Source of the DNA: Monodelphis domestica
Taxonomy: Eukaryota > Chordata > Mammalia > Didelphimorphia > Didelphidae
Assembly: GCF_027887165.1 (NCBI RefSeq)
Contig: NC_077227.1
Location: forward strand, 64,614,607 to 64,678,606
Direction: 5' to 3'
DNA: 64,000 bases
In this document: positions 1 through 52,775 of the stretch, piece after piece
How the letters are laid out: each line of letters opens with the position of its first letter
Numbering within the stretch: the stretch's first letter is position 1
Notes under the pieces: generated by a model
What the model was told of the DNA's origin: nothing
Databases searched by the model: none
Seen by the model: only the letters and a program-made list of their open reading frames with translations
Translations under genes and position numbers: made by a program

Positions 1-469
1 TTAGGAAATGTCCAAAATAACTTCACTCTTCAAAAATTCAAACATGTCATAGATTCTGTGTGAACTATAAATTTATGGGACAGAAGTGAAACCCTACAAA
101 AACCAAGTCAGAATTAAATATCTCCCTTCTTGGCTGTAATATTGTCTTAATAATAAGTCTTAAATCAGAAATCACAGATTACACTAAAAGTTGCATAAAG
201 ACAGAGATAGTTATTCCCATGTTATCTTCTTTGCATGGTCTATGATCTTCAACCATAGCCTGGCCCTAGGCAGAGAAAAATGATGTGGCTGCCTCTATCA
301 GGTCATTTGATGGTCATTCCAAAACTCTGCCTATGCTAGACCCACTGGCCTACTCTGTCATTCTCGTGCTCCCAAATACTTACCAGTCACATTAGACAAC
401 AATGGCAGGGTCTGTAGGCAATGGCCCGCATGCCCAATACACTCCTTCATTTCTCCTTCCCTAAATCCT

Positions 470-715
470 TATTTTTCTTCCATCTTCACCTCAGGTACCA
501 CCATCTTCCTAACCACCTCAAGTATTAATGCTCTCTTCTCTTCCCCCCTCCGCTTAACTTGGTATTTCCTTATCTGGGCATATCATATCCCCATCCCAGC
601 TCACTAGAATTTAAACTCCTTGTGGTCAGGGACTATTTTATTTTTTATCTTTGTGTGACCAGCACCAAAAACAGTGTCTTTCACATAATAGGTACTTAAT
701 AATTACTCTGTTCTT
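470..715 (+). repeat. L2/L3-type LINE 3' fragment
   Basis: It ends with the typical pattern of a line about the last exon-like tail: AAACTCCTTGTGGTCAGGG, a T-rich stretch and then AGGTACTTAATAATTA. This resembles the 3' end of old CR1-superfamily LINEs. It is degenerate, with no coding potential left. Confidence 0.6.
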
Positions 716-869
716 ATTCCTATTATAGTTTTGTCTTCTTTTTCTCTGATTTTTCTATTGAGAGCATCTTCAAGGTCTATGTTTGTGGATGGAGCCACAA
801 AGAGAGACTGATCTAAATTACAAGTGCTCACATTACACAGGTCATTGTGATAGGGCTATGGATACAGAG

Positions 870-1060
870 ATAAAATAGCATTTATATAGTATTTTACAAT
901 TTGCTAAATGTTTTACAAACATTATCTCATTTGGTCCTTAAAATGACCCTGGAAGGTATAAGGGTGATATTAGAAATTAAGTATTATTTTATTAGTTTAG
1001 AGATAAGAAGTAGAGAAGCTGGCTTGAGAAAGAATTGGAGTTTCAAACAGAGCTAAGAGT
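870..1060 (-). repeat. MIR-type CORE-SINE
   Basis: It reads as the reverse strand of MIR: a segment similar to TTTACAAACATTATCTCATT, then the degraded region around a gradually lost TTAGAGATAAG. Old and diverged. Confidence 0.5.
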
Positions 1061-2099
1061 GTCAGTTTCAAGTCTAATAGTCTTTCTGGGTGGCAGGTGG
1101 TCTCTGGTAGTTGGGAGAGTCACAGATTCTCTCTCTGAGGGCTTGAAAGAGGTAACATCTCTCTCTATCTATCTTTCTCTTTCTCTCTCTCACTGAGGTA
1201 GAAGGAAAAGAGGGAAAGACCTGAGGGAGATAAGTGTTTTCTTTTTCCAACTTGGGAAACACTATTGACTATCTATTGCTGTTTTTAAAGATTTATATCT
1301 GAGAAGACCAAAGAAAGACCTGGTATTTGGTTTGGACTCTGAGTCTGTTAAGGTGTAGAGTCCTAATTTGGTTCTTGCTCAGACAACTAGCCTTTGTTGT
1401 TTTTATAAATTGGAGATGAAGTTAAGAATTATAAGGATAATCATGTTAGTTTATTTAGAATAGTAAAAATGTGGGTTAGTTAGATCAGGAAGGATCAGTA
1501 TAGCCTGTGGACACAGGAGAAGCAGTTCTTTGCAGAACCAGGGAGTTTTACTTGGGTGGAGTTAGAATCCCTTAGTTAGAAATCCTTTTTTATCTTTATA
1601 TTTCAATAAAGACTTTATTTTTTTTTTTATAAATTAGTCTCTTTAGCATCCTTGTGCCTGGTCCTGAAGAGAAGTTCACTTAAGGGCTTTGCTTCACTGA
1701 CATAAATTGAAGATACTTTGTGAGCACAGCAAGCAGAGTATCAAAACCAGTTTATAACCCATAATCCATTCATTACTTATTAGTTTTACAGTTTGCCTAT
1801 TATTTTTACAAAGGTAGAATCTCTATTTTTACAACTGAAGAAATGGAAATGATCTGCTTAGCATAATTCCTAGCAAGTAATGAAGGCAGAATTTGACCTT
1901 CTCTTCCCCACAATCAAAGAATTTATAGTGTAAGGGGGTTAAGACACTAAAACATTTAAAAAGATGACAGAATAAGTAATATAGCCTTATTCCAAGGGGT
2001 CCTAAGCAAAACAAGTGCATAGACCCACATTTCTCACTTCTCTACTCTCATCCCATTCACATGATAATCTTCAGGTCTCCTTTGTTTATTTTTTTCTAA

Positions 2100-2273
2100 A
2101 CACTCACTTTCTGTTTTAGTAATAACTCTAAGACAGAAAGGCAAGGGCAAGGCAAATAGGGTTAAATGACTTGCCCAAAGTTACACAACTTGGAAATGTC
2201 TGAGGTCAGATTTGAACCCAGGTTTTCCCAACTCCTGGCCTGACTCTCTATCCACTGTGCCACCTAACTGCCC
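2100..2273 (-). repeat. MAR1-like tRNA-type SINE, old copy
   Basis: The family is defined by a 5' GGGGCAGCTGGGTGGCTCAG head, a pol III B-box-like GGTTCAAATCTGG, TGACCCTGGGCAAGTCACTT, and a 3' tail ending GGAAGGTAAGGGTTTA. This copy is on the minus strand and ends in CTAACTGCCCC. It is clearly older than the copies at 41442 or 49771. Confidence 0.7.
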
Positions 2274-2743
2274 CATTCCCAACCTCCCTTTAAGGAAAGC
2301 TCTCAGAAATCCTTCCTAATTGCTACTTCTAATTTGCACTCCCACCCATATACCCATTCTTAGAATGGCACTGTCAAAAGCTTCATTCACTGCAATTGAA
2401 TCATTTCCATTGGGTTAATTCACCAAAGCACAACAAAGACAGTTCAACCTGAATCGACCATCATTTGCAGAACTCTTACAGATAGACAAACTAGAGCTTC
2501 TAAGTTTCTGGTGTGGAATTTAAACTCAAGTTCTGTCTGTTCATCTGGCCACCACACTAGTTCAGTTCTTCATAATCTTTTGCCTAAATTATTGCAAAAG
2601 CCTTCTTTCTCCTTGGTCTCTCCACCTCGAATCTGTCTCTTGTCAAATCCATCCTCCAGACCAGACTTATTTAGAAAACTACAAATTGACTTTATTACAT
2701 TGTATTTTAATTTTTTTTGTTAAACATTACTCAGTTACATTTT

Positions 2744-2922
2744 TCTTAAACCTTTACCTTCTAAGTATCGATTCTAAGGCAGAACCAGTAGTAAGGACTA
2801 AGCAATTGGGGTAATTGACTTGCCCAGAGTCATATAGCTAGCAAATATCTGAGGACAAATTTGAACCCAGGACCTCTCATCTCCAGATCTGGTACTCTTC
2901 CACTGTGCTATCTAGCTGTCCC
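2744..2922 (-). repeat. MAR1-like SINE inside an L1 3' end
   Basis: Diverged minus-strand copy from TAAACCTTTACCTTCTAAG to CTAGCTGTCCC. It splits an L1 3' fragment, with similar flanks (CAGTTACATTTTT and TAGTCACATTTTAA) as an imperfect target duplication. Confidence 0.65.
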
Positions 2923-3094
2923 TTACCTAGTCACATTTTAAATTTATTACATCAAATAGGTATCAAGTGATAACATTTGTACAACCCAGTGGAATTGCTT
3001 ATCAGCTCTGGTAGGGAGGAGAAGGGAGGAAAAGAAAATGAATCATGGGAACATGGAAAAATATTTTTAAAAAATAAATAAATACAAAAAAAAA
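2923..3094 (+). mobile_element. Marsupial L1 3' end (continuation after the SINE)
   Basis: It contains ACAACCCAGTGGAATTGCTT, a G/A-rich stretch, GAATCATGGGAACATGG and then AAAATATTTTTAAAAAATAA. This order is typical of the 3' UTR end of marsupial L1 elements. The part before the SINE, about 2660-2743, probably belongs to it. No open reading frame. Confidence 0.55.
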
Positions 3095-3099
3095 TCTTA

Positions 3100-3660
3100 T
3101 TCCATCACTTTGACTCCTTTGGCACAACTGCCAAATTATTAATCCTAAATCAATAGATCTGACTATGTCATTCTTCTGCTCAAGAAGATTTGTTATCTCC
3201 TTATTCCCCCTAGAATAAAATACTAAGCACACTCTTTGTTATATAAAGCCCTTTAAAGTCTGGATCCTGTCTCTCTCTTTCCAGATTTAATCCACATTAT
3301 TTGCCTTCATGCACCATAAATTCTAGCTGGATTGCCCTACTTATTATTATTCTTCATACTCAATATTCCACTTCTGGGGTGTGCATCGGTTGTATCCTCT
3401 ATCCGGAAGGCTCTCCCTCCTCATCTCCAGCCTCTTGAATTCTCTCATTCTCTCAATTCCCATGCTACCTCACACACAAGACCTATCCCATTTCCCTCAG
3501 TTAATAGTGTTCTTTCTCCCAAAGCCCCTTTGTATATACTCAATATTTTCTTATTTATGTATATGTTTCTCTAGTTGCTCCTTGAGGGCAAGATTTGCTT
3601 TTGTCTTTGTATGCCCAAATCCTACCAAAATAGTAAGGAGAGAGAGGGGAATGGGGACTG
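3100..3660 (+). repeat. L2/L3-type LINE fragment
   Basis: Degraded CR1-superfamily sequence: GACTATGTCATTCTTCTGCTC, then CTCTCCCTCCTCATCTCCAG and a tail with TTGCTCCTTGAGGGCAAG before TTTGTATGCCC. The short open frames across it are remnants without function. Confidence 0.6.
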
Positions 3661-4518
3661 GATGAAGGATGAGTATATTAAATAAAGTCTTATCAGTATG
3701 GGATGGTGCTTTCGCTGCAACTTAAAAATCTGAGAGAGCTTCTTAGAGAAGTAGGACCTGAACTCAGGCCCTCCTTATTCAGAGGCCAACTCTCTATGAA
3801 CTATTGAATTGTTGAATTGAATCAAATGAAAATAAAGAGAGATCTCCATTGTATCTGATAGCTAATGAGGCCATTAAAGAGAGAACTTTCAGTAGTATAA
3901 CAGGGAGAGTGATGAAGAAGAGGAGATGGCAAATGTAAATTATGCTTTGAAAGAGTTGATCAATGAACAAAAGGAGAAAAGAGGGCAGCTCAAGCATATA
4001 GCAAAACTGAGGAAAGATGGCTTTTATTTGGTGAATATGTCTATAAGCAGAAGTAAAAGGACAAGCCTCCAACATATATCACTCCTAGAACAAGCCGCAG
4101 ACTAGCTAAGAAAGGATATCAGCCCTTTGCTGGAATGACAAGTTTCAAGAATTCGGGGTTCATTTCATATTCATGGTTGCCAACTTCCTTTCTAAAAATA
4201 GTCCCCCAAATCCTCATAAAAATGGAAAATATCTCTAAAATAATTCTTAAAATAGTTCCACATGATATATTGATCTGAGCACCATGATGTGCTTAAATGG
4301 TATATGAGGGGCCTGAGAGATATTTAGGAATTTCCTCATTAAGGGATCCCTGTTCCAGGGGAAATGAGACTCATGTCTCACTCTACAGAAAGTAATTTCA
4401 GATCTTTAGGAGGAAAAGCATGCAGGTCCCTGGATTCTTGAAGGCTATGAGAGCAGCCGGTAGGTCCTTCTAAATTCACAGAGCATCAAGAACACTTTTG
4501 CCCAATATCAATATTCTT

Positions 4519-4706
4519 TTTTTAACCCTTTATCTTACATCTTAGCATCAATACTATGTGTTGGTTCCAAGGCAGAAGGGTTGGGCAGTGGAGGTTAAAT
4601 GACTTTCCCAGGGTCACATAGCTAGGAAGTGCCTTGGGCAGATTTGAATGGAGGACCTCCCATCTCTGGGTCTGGCTCTCAATTCACTGAACCACCTAGC
4701 TGTTCC
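4519..4706 (-). repeat. MAR1-like SINE
   Basis: From TTTTTTAACCCTTTATCTTA to CACCTAGCTGTTCC, reading as the reverse strand of the family. Moderately diverged. Confidence 0.75.
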
Positions 4707-4879
4707 ACTATCTTCTAAGCAGCAGCTGAGCTAAGTGCAGTGGTTTAGCTCAACACAAGGTTGGTCACAAAGTGATTACATCTTTCAGCCAGAGCAATTC
4801 ATAAGAAGGAGTTACTACAGCAAAGTAGAGTTGCGGTCTCTGTGGATGAACATGCACCAACAAATTGCAGATTCTTAGA

Positions 4880-5010
4880 GCTGGAGGAAAGGGAGAAGGA
4901 GAGGAGGAAAATGAGGGGAAGAAAAGAGGATGAAGAAGATAAAAAGGTAAAGTGTAGGAAGAAATGAGGGGAAGGAAAAGAGAAGGAAATATAAGAGGAA
5001 GAGAATTTAG
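4880..5010 (+). repeat. Purine-rich low-complexity tract
   Basis: About 130 bp that is almost all A and G, with irregular GAGGAAAA-type units. No fixed period. Confidence 0.8.
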
Positions 5011-5056
5011 AATTTTTTAAACATCTTTTTACAGTGTATTTCTCAAAAAAAATGTA

Positions 5057-5129
5057 ATTATATATATATATGTAGATATAGATGTATTATGTGTGTGTGT
5101 GTGTGTATATATACATATATATATATATG
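5057..5129. repeat. TA/TG dinucleotide microsatellite
   Basis: Runs of TA, then eight TG units, then TA again. A likely polymorphic simple repeat. Confidence 0.9.
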
Positions 5130-5730
5130 ATAGATAAAATGATGAGTGGGCGGGTGGATGGATTATATACACAAATATACAAAAAATATTTTTAGAATCT
5201 TATACACAAATTAATATGCTGGCATTCTTGTTCATATTAGAAAAATTTGAGAGAAGTGATACACATTTACTCATACATTTTATATTTTGACATTAAGGTT
5301 AAATCTGAGCCTACAGTGAAGAAGAAATTATCAGTTAACAAGTTCAAACACTTATTCTCCTTTACAAAATGTCTTTTACACATTTTCTCCAACTTTCAAT
5401 GCTTTTCACCGGTGAGCTATTGTGAGCAGGTTGTCAGTGTAAATACGGTGATAAGAAGATGGATTGTGCTAAATGTGGTTTAGTGCCTTTACCCAGTATT
5501 TCATGGTTAACTAGTACAACCTGTAAAACTTGGGGGAAATATTGGGGTGGGGGGACCATGAGAATAAACATGGTGAATAGAGAGAAAATTTCAGTTTCCA
5601 GAAGCTGGTCCCATTGTTTCCATTTCAAAGTGCAATCCTGCTTATTATTCTGCTTTCCCGCAAATCCTCTCATTTTGGAAGACTTTGAAAAATGGCAAAG
5701 ACTGAGCCCAAGACTAATATTGTTTGAATT

Positions 5731-8570
5731 TTTATTTATTATATACAGAACAAGTAGGAGCTGAATATTGAGAAGGAAAGAAGTTGGCTTCATACAAATG
5801 TTTTCCTTTGAAAAAATCTTGGGGGGGCAAGAAAGTAGAAAATCAATGAATTGCAAATAGGCTCACAAATGAACTTGCTCTTTATATTTCTGGAGAGGAA
5901 GAGTCAACAAAAATTAGGTCACTTACTCTGTTGGCACTTAACCAGTAGAGCCTGAACAAGGCCAAATCTGGCTCTAAGTTTAATACTCTGTTAGAAGCAC
6001 AGTAACATTTTGGGTAAAATATTAAACTATTGTATAGATTTCTGCATCACCTTTTATTCAAGGAGTTTGTAAATACATTGAGCATATCCTTCTTTGTTCA
6101 GACAAAATTCTTCCAGGGATAAGGAAAAAATAAAGCTCAGTTGGTATCCTAGGACAAATACAAAGACACTCTTCCACCAACCAATGGTCCTCTATGCCTG
6201 TAGAATTTCATCTGTCAGAATCCTTTCAGTAAAGTAAAGAAAAACTGCATCTCCTGCTAATAATGATCAGCACAAACAGATGGCTCATCTTACGGCAGTT
6301 GCTTCACACTAGTATTTTTGGCAAATGCTTAGACATTATTGGTCTGAAAAAAAAAGTTTTGTCCCATATACTTCTCAGGGGCCAAAAAAAATTTTTTAAG
6401 AGAAGACATCTGTGATTAGACAAATGCAAGGGGAAATTCAAAAGGTAGAACATTATTGGTGACCAATGACAAAAGGATGCTGGAATTTTTTAGCTTTCTA
6501 GGCAAATAATTAATTGATGGAAAGCAAGTTCACAGCTATAAGAGCAACAGGGTGTGAGGGAAGTAAGTTTGGAGATGAGAGACCTATCTGACTCATCATG
6601 GTATCCTTGGCTCAAATCAGAATGCTCTTCTGTGGCTGTTATTTTTCACCTTGATTTCAGCTACAAAAAGCAGGATAAGTGGGAGCTGAGGTACATTACA
6701 TCTGCTACTTTATGTAGCTTAGTGTTATACATTCAAAAATCAGCTTGACCTTTACAATGGACTTGCCTGTTAGCAATGGTTTCATGGTAAGCAATGAACT
6801 ATAAATGCATTTAATTAAAAAATATTGTCTCTCTCCGATGTGTCTTTAAAAATACCATGTAAGAAAATGAAAATACAATCACAGTTTGGGGCTTGGCAGT
6901 CCTTTACTTGAAAAACCCTTATGTGCCTAATAGATGTGATTTTTCTAGTAAAGAACTTGCTTCATTGCTACCTCCTCTTCGGGGAACCTAAAGTCTCTTC
7001 AAAATGAGTTTTCAGGATTCATCTTCCTAACAACAGCAGCAGTTACATGGAAATTGGGCCCCAGAGCTGGCCCCTGTATCACACACAATTGGATTGATTT
7101 CTTGATTAACAGTGTTTTTTCATTTTATTTTTAGTCTATAATTTTTATAGCTTCTCATTGGTTCTTATTCTCTACTCTTCCCCCAAGAAAAACCTTTGGG
7201 GTATCTTTACTAGATGGCACATGGTCTGATTTGTGTGAAATATTCCTGAGACAGAAATAAATACTTCTGTAGCTTCTCTTCCTGGCCCTGTCTCCTTTTA
7301 TATATTGAATTGTGAAGATCATTGATTCTCAATCAGTTACAGAAGTAGACATATTTCTGATAAGCCCTTCCTAATGAATTCAATAAACACTTATTAAGTT
7401 CCTACTATGTGCAAGGCACTGGGCTAGGATACCATTCAAATCTGCTTTTTTCTATAAGGCCTGCTTCTTAATAGAAACCCAGCCCAGAGCACCAAGACAG
7501 GGTTGAAGAGTAAAGGCCCAGAAACCTCAAAAGCATGACCCTGAACTGGATTAGATATGGCCCTAAGGCTCATTGGTCATAGATTTGGGACTGAAGAGGG
7601 CCAACTGCCCTCATTTTGTACTATAGCTGAGACCCAGAGGAGTTAAGAATTGCTTGAAGTCACCCATGATACCATGGTATCAATAGATACCATGGTAAAG
7701 TCAAGATTTGAACCCAGGACAACTGATTCCAAATCCAAGTGTCTCTTCATTGCATCACACTTCTTCCCTACATGAGAACTTTTTGGTATCATTCATATAT
7801 TCTTAACTGCCCATTGAGCAGTATCTAGTAAAGTCTAGGGACCCTTCTCAGAAGAGTATCTTTAAATAAGTACAGAAAATGGCATATTTCAGTTAGAAGT
7901 TCATGAAAATAAAGACTTGAGGGGTTTTCTCAGCTAAATTCACCCCCCTAAAATCTATTCATGGACCCCTTTGGAAGTCCAGGAGCCCCCAGGTAAGAAC
8001 TTTCTGGTGTGGGTATTATCTTGCAAATAGAAGATCAAATCTTTGGGATGTTGGCCCATTTGGGAAATCTTGGCATTGGCACATAGCAAGTAGGGGAGAA
8101 TGATTTACAGAGAACCCAGGATGCCACTGTAAAAGAAATAAACCTGGACCCTAGACTTCCCCAATTCCAAACCCCACTACCACTACTGTACCCTGGGTGA
8201 TAAAGAAATAAGAGCTGTGACTGGCATATTATAAAGCTTGGATTATACGCCTCTCCTTGAAATTATATTGTTCTGGGTCAGAGTCAAGAGTTGAGGGCAA
8301 ATCATTATTGCCTTACAAACAGCAACACTGGAAGGATGAATGATGCCAGACCTTCTAATGGTGGCAACGTGCTAAAGACAAGCCTGGCTTTGCTAATATC
8401 TCAGGGCAGTGGCCTAAAACAGAACTAATTCCTATAGAAACAACTAGTCTGCCAGTGTTGAGTAGCTCTCTGATCTGAATATAGAGTGGTCACAGGGAGT
8501 AGAAAACCGAGGCCATCTTGGAATGTGGAATTTTATCATATTTTCTTTCAGAGCTTGGTTCCTGCCAGCA
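5731..8570 (-). other. MAT1A: Presumed 3' UTR of MAT1A and candidate poly(A) signals
   Basis: The stretch downstream of the stop is mostly unique sequence, apart from a short interspersed repeat near 7370-7430 and a CORE-SINE near 7570-7770. AATAAA on the minus strand occurs at 7124-7129, 6053-6058 and 5731-5740 (doubled), and ATTAAA at 6809-6814. A 3' UTR of about 2-2.5 kb, as I remember for human MAT1A, would favour the signal near 6053, but the sequence does not decide this. Confidence 0.35.
7570..7770 (-). repeat. CORE-SINE (MIR3/THER-like)
   Basis: It reads as a reverse copy with GGGACTGAAGAGGGCCAACT, GAGACCCAGAGGAGTTAAG and AAGATTTGAACCCAGGACAA. Inside it CATGGTATCAATAGATACCATG is a local palindrome. 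Confidence 0.5.
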
Positions 8571-48875
<40,305 letters not shown>

Positions 48876-49118
48876 GTTGCAATACTTTCCCTGTAAGTTT
48901 CTTCAAAGGAACGCTTGAAGGCTCTGATTGATTGCACTCGAGTTTCCTTTGGAAATCAAAAGGAATTTTCCCTCCCCACCAGAGCTGTTTCTACCTAAGA
49001 GGCTGCCTCTGCCTGTAGAGCTGTAAGCAAGAGTGAGTAGAACAGGGATGTGTGAGAAACTGAATGAGTGAACTGAATGAGCATGTGCCTCTTCCCCCTA
49101 TCCGACTCTCTGGCTGAT
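48876..49118 (-). other. MAT1A: Presumed 5' UTR of MAT1A
   Basis: This is the region between the ATG and the position about 25-30 bp downstream of a TATA-like element. No splice acceptor is needed because the ATG context continues directly upstream. I saw no repeat here. The extent is inferred from the TATA position, not from a transcript. A CCAAT-type ATTGG at 49117-49121 falls at the presumed initiation site, so it is unlikely to act as a classical CCAAT box for this start. Confidence 0.45.
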
Positions 49119-49142
49119 TGGATCTTTAGTTCTAGTTGCTCC

Positions 49143-49148
49143 TATATA
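49143..49148 (-). promoter_or_regulatory. MAT1A: TATA-like box of MAT1A
   Basis: TATATA within CCATATATAGG on the minus strand, about 270 bp upstream of the ATG. It implies a start near 49115-49118 and a 5' UTR of about 240 nt. The same bases resemble a one-base-too-long CArG box. There is no CpG island, in keeping with a tissue-restricted promoter. Confidence 0.45.
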
Positions 49149-49770
49149 TGGAAAAGTGAAAGTGCCTGGATAATCATGTGAGAAAATTGGAGGAGTCCAT
49201 TTGCTGGGAAGAGAGGGGAGCCTTTTTAATTTGAGAGACTTTCTATGAACTCTGATCCCTCACAGCATACACTTCAGCATTGCACTCCAAAAAGCCCTAT
49301 GGTTTTGCAGAAGGGAAAAACCTATGGGATCATTCATTATCTCCATTAGGAATCTACGGATTACTCCAATTTTAACCTCCCTCTTGAAAGGATGGGAATG
49401 TTTTCACATGTGTACTGTTGTTGCATGAAAATAGAAAAATATGGAATCAAACTATTTACTAGAGAAATCTAAGAGACCAATAATTAGTTTGGAGATGGGG
49501 GAGGGACTGTAGAATAACATCTTTGTTGTCAGAAGTTCATCTTTTGTTTCTTTTCAGAATTTCTTTTTAATTTTTTTTTGTCCAGTATGGACTTCTTTTG
49601 TATGGATCTTTTTGAGCTTATCACTAAAAGAAAGCCAAAGCTAAATTCTGCCTTTGGTTTTTGGTTGTTGAAGCATAATTTTGATATGGTTTCATTTTAG
49701 AAGAAAGCATGACTCTTCTTTGTTTTCAACTCTTTTTTGCCTACACTAATTATTAGAACAGGTATTTCAG

Positions 49771-49980
49771 GGGGCAGCTGGGTGGCTCAGTGGATTGAGA
49801 GTCAGGCCTAGAGACAGGACTAGGTTCAAATCTGGCCTCAGACACTTCCCAGCTGTGTGACCCTGGGCAAGTCACTTGACCCCCATTGCCTAGCCCTTAC
49901 CACTCTTCTGCCTTGGAGCCAATACACAGTATTGACTCCAAGATGGAAGGTAAGGGTTTAAAAAAAGAAAAGAAAAGAAA
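49771..49980 (+). repeat. MAR1-like SINE upstream of the MAT1A promoter, young copy
   Basis: Intact, from GGGGCAGCTGGGTGGCTCAG to GGAAGGTAAGGGTTTAAAAA plus an AAAAG tail. Flanked by a perfect AGGTATTTCAG (49760-49770 and 49981-49991). It lies about 620 bp upstream of the TATA-like box. Confidence 0.95.
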
Positions 49981-49991
49981 AGGTATTTCAG

Positions 49992-51380
49992 CCTCAATGG
50001 GGTTCTTATAAAACAACAAAATGAACTGTTAACTAAATCAAGTTCCTCTAAAGTTTCAAGAGAGAAAACTAATTTTCTTTTTCAAGAAAGTATTTTAATT
50101 TAAAAGTGAAAAACTATTCCTGGAGTATTTCAAGTGTGGGAGAATAAAATTTTCTAGAGCCTTCAAGATAAAGATATGATATTTATATGTATAATAGCTT
50201 AGATTGAAGAACTTCTGGAGAATCTCTATTCATACTGTCCATACTTACTAGAATCTTCCATGATGACCAAAATAAATGAGCCATATTATACAGGTAAGAA
50301 GATAGTGCACTCCTAACAGCAATACTCTCTCATTTTTTCATTGCATTCCAAGTATGTTTGGATTCTTCTGTAATTTGATGCAATAAAATAAAACTAAATC
50401 ATGTTAAAAGGAACAATGGAATAGATGGAGAAACAGATTTCCTCCACTAAAGGAGAACACAAGATCAACCAAAACCTAATGCCAAAAACTGCAAAAATAT
50501 CAAAATGTGAAAACTATGATCAGGAACCCTGATAACTATATATGTGTCTCCAATATATACATATTTTTAAGTTATAAAAAATCACCATTCCCTTTTGGCT
50601 TGAATTCCAGTCTCAGAAACAATAACCAGCACATTGTTGTTTTTGCTAATTTCTCAGCAATAAAAACCACATTTAAATACTTCACTACCAGCAATGAAAT
50701 AGAACCAAATGTAGGCAACAATCCCCAGAGGTTAAGCAATGGGACCTTGCATTTTTATTTAGCAATATTTAGCAAGGAGAGTGCTTTTTAAGGGTGGGAT
50801 TAGTAAAAAGAGACAAGAAGACCAATGGCAGGAGCTAGATATGAAAAAAGAATCACATTAGGACATGAGATAACCTTTGGTACTATCAGTATATTGGGAT
50901 TCACATTGTTTACACCTAAAATGTTTCATCATCAATGTGCTTTGGCAAATTTCTTCTGCGTACATTTCTTTCAAACCAGGAGGTATAGTGGGCTAATGTT
51001 TAATTTGGACTGTAGACCCCAGTTCCTCCCTCAGTCAATGGTTTTGTTTGTATTTTTTTAATCCACTAAACAATTAAAACTTGTTTTAAGACAAAGTTGA
51101 GTGAGCAAACAATTATCTAGGAATTAGAATAAAGCAAAGTAGTGTTCTCATTATTCTCTCTTTTACAAGGATAAAATTAGCAGTAGAATCATTAATAGCC
51201 CCCTTTTTAAGTTGCTTAAAACAGCATTAGAAGACAACTATCACTTGTTATATAAAAAGAGAAGAAAATTCATTGAAACTATACTAGTCCCTGTTTAACT
51301 CCAGGCACATCATTTCAAATAGATCTTGGTTTCTTCAAGCGTAAAATGGGAAGGTTGGATTTAATCAGCAATTTTCAAAT
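49992..51380. other. Upstream intergenic DNA
   Basis: AT-rich sequence with no repeat or gene that I can name. Short open frames are isolated and without domains. Confidence 0.4.
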
Positions 51381-51384
51381 GTTT

Positions 51385-51760
51385 CGTGTGTTGTGGAGAA
51401 GAAAGAAATTGCCAATTCTCTCAATATCCTCCAACCTAAGACTCACTGTAGATAATAGGGAAACCTCCAACCCTCTTACCTTCATACTCCATCTATTCCT
51501 GTTTTCCCCAATAAACCCTTACTTGAGATAAAGAAAAGAAAAGAGTATTTCCTCTGAAACATCATAGCTCACCCTGAGTGACTTAGAAGGAAGCTGAAGA
51601 AGAAGGGGGAAGGGGGAAATGAAGGGAAGAAGAGGGGAGGAAGAGAGATTGGAAGAGGGAGGAAGGGAGATGTAGAGGGAGGGGAGTAGGCAAAAAGAAG
51701 ATAACTACCTAATCCATTAGCTATCATTTATCCATCAAATATACCCCCTCCAATATTACC
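51385..51760 (+). mobile_element. Partial LTR of the same ERV family
   Basis: It matches the right arm LTR from TTGTGGAGAAGAAAGAA onward, through CCCCAATAAACCCTTAC (AATAAA poly(A) signal), the A/G-rich block and CTAATCCATTAGCTATCA. The U3 start is missing. Confidence 0.65.
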
Positions 51761-52029
51761 TATTAGAGTATCATAGAGAGACCTATTTGGCAGTCTAGTG
51801 AAAGCTATGGACCACTTCTGAAAATCATGTTTTTATATGTGTGAAACACAACACATGGAATTGTGAAAGAAACAAAAGGTTGATGAGAATAAAGATGTAA
51901 GGTTTTTTTTTTTTTTCAAAAAAGTTCCCATGCTCCTTCCCCAATATTTATCTAGTAGGAATCCCTGTATATGAATTATTGCTCTCTCAGGTCCCTTCCA
52001 CCTCTAGATGATATTGACAACTGCCATGT

Positions 52030-52255
52030 TATGGATGCTTACAAAGTGCTTTGTAGACCTTCTCAGCTGAACCTCCTTACAAGCTTGAAAGACTGGTGAT
52101 ATCCTGGGTTGGTTGTCTCTCTTGTTTAAAGATAAGCAATCTGGAGCTCAATTAAGCAATTTGCCCGTTATCATACAGCTAATTCATGCCAGGAGCTGGA
52201 TTTCAATTTTGAGTTTTCTGAACTTCAAGTTTAGCATTTCATTCACTGGGCCACA
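52030..52255 (-). repeat. MIR-type SINE, reverse strand
   Basis: TTACAAAGTGCTTTGTAGAC, ATCATACAGCTAATTCATGC and TTCATTCACTGGGCCACAC. Confidence 0.6.
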
Positions 52256-52594
52256 CAATTTCTCTGAATGCTAGAATCTTATGATGCCAGTGCATAGGAA
52301 AGTGATCCTTCAGAAAGGTATTCAAGGACTTCTCACCCTATATTGGGACTTAATTAAGTAATTATAACCACTCCAAGGCATGGAAGGGCAGTCCCAGGCC
52401 ATCCCCTCCCATAATCTTCCTTAGAATCTCAGGTTTCATACTGTCTCCTAGAGAAAAGTGAGTAGGAAGGCTAAAGAAAGTGGGGGAAAGTGTTTCCTAG
52501 GAAAGTCAGACTTGTTTGAGATGATCATGAATGATCATCCCAATGGAAATTACTCATATACTGGGTTTACCTTCTTTAATGCTCCATACAGTTT

Positions 52595-52775
52595 CAGAAA
52601 CTTGTAAACTATGTGACCTTGGGCAAGTAACTTCACTTTTTTTGCCTCAGTTTCCTCATCTATAAAATGAGCTGGAGAGGGAAATTACAAACCACTCCAG
52701 TATCTTTGCCAAGAAAACCCCAAATGGGAGGACAAAGAGTCAGACATGACTAAAAATGAGAAAACAGCAACAACC
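52595..52775 (+). repeat. Second-family SINE
   Basis: CTATGTGACCTTGGGCAAGT, TTTCCTCATCTATAAAATGA, CACTCCAGTATCTTTGCC and GAGTCAGACATGACTAAAAA. Confidence 0.8.

Noticed and set aside
5434-5856. 140-codon open frame on the minus strand downstream of MAT1A
   Set aside because: No recognisable domain, no support from codon pattern, and it overlaps another open frame on the plus strand; probably chance in or after the 3' UTR.
49771-49980. tRNA gene suggested by A- and B-box-like motifs
   Set aside because: The motifs belong to a tRNA-derived SINE; no cloverleaf with an anticodon arm was found, and the same applies to the other copies.
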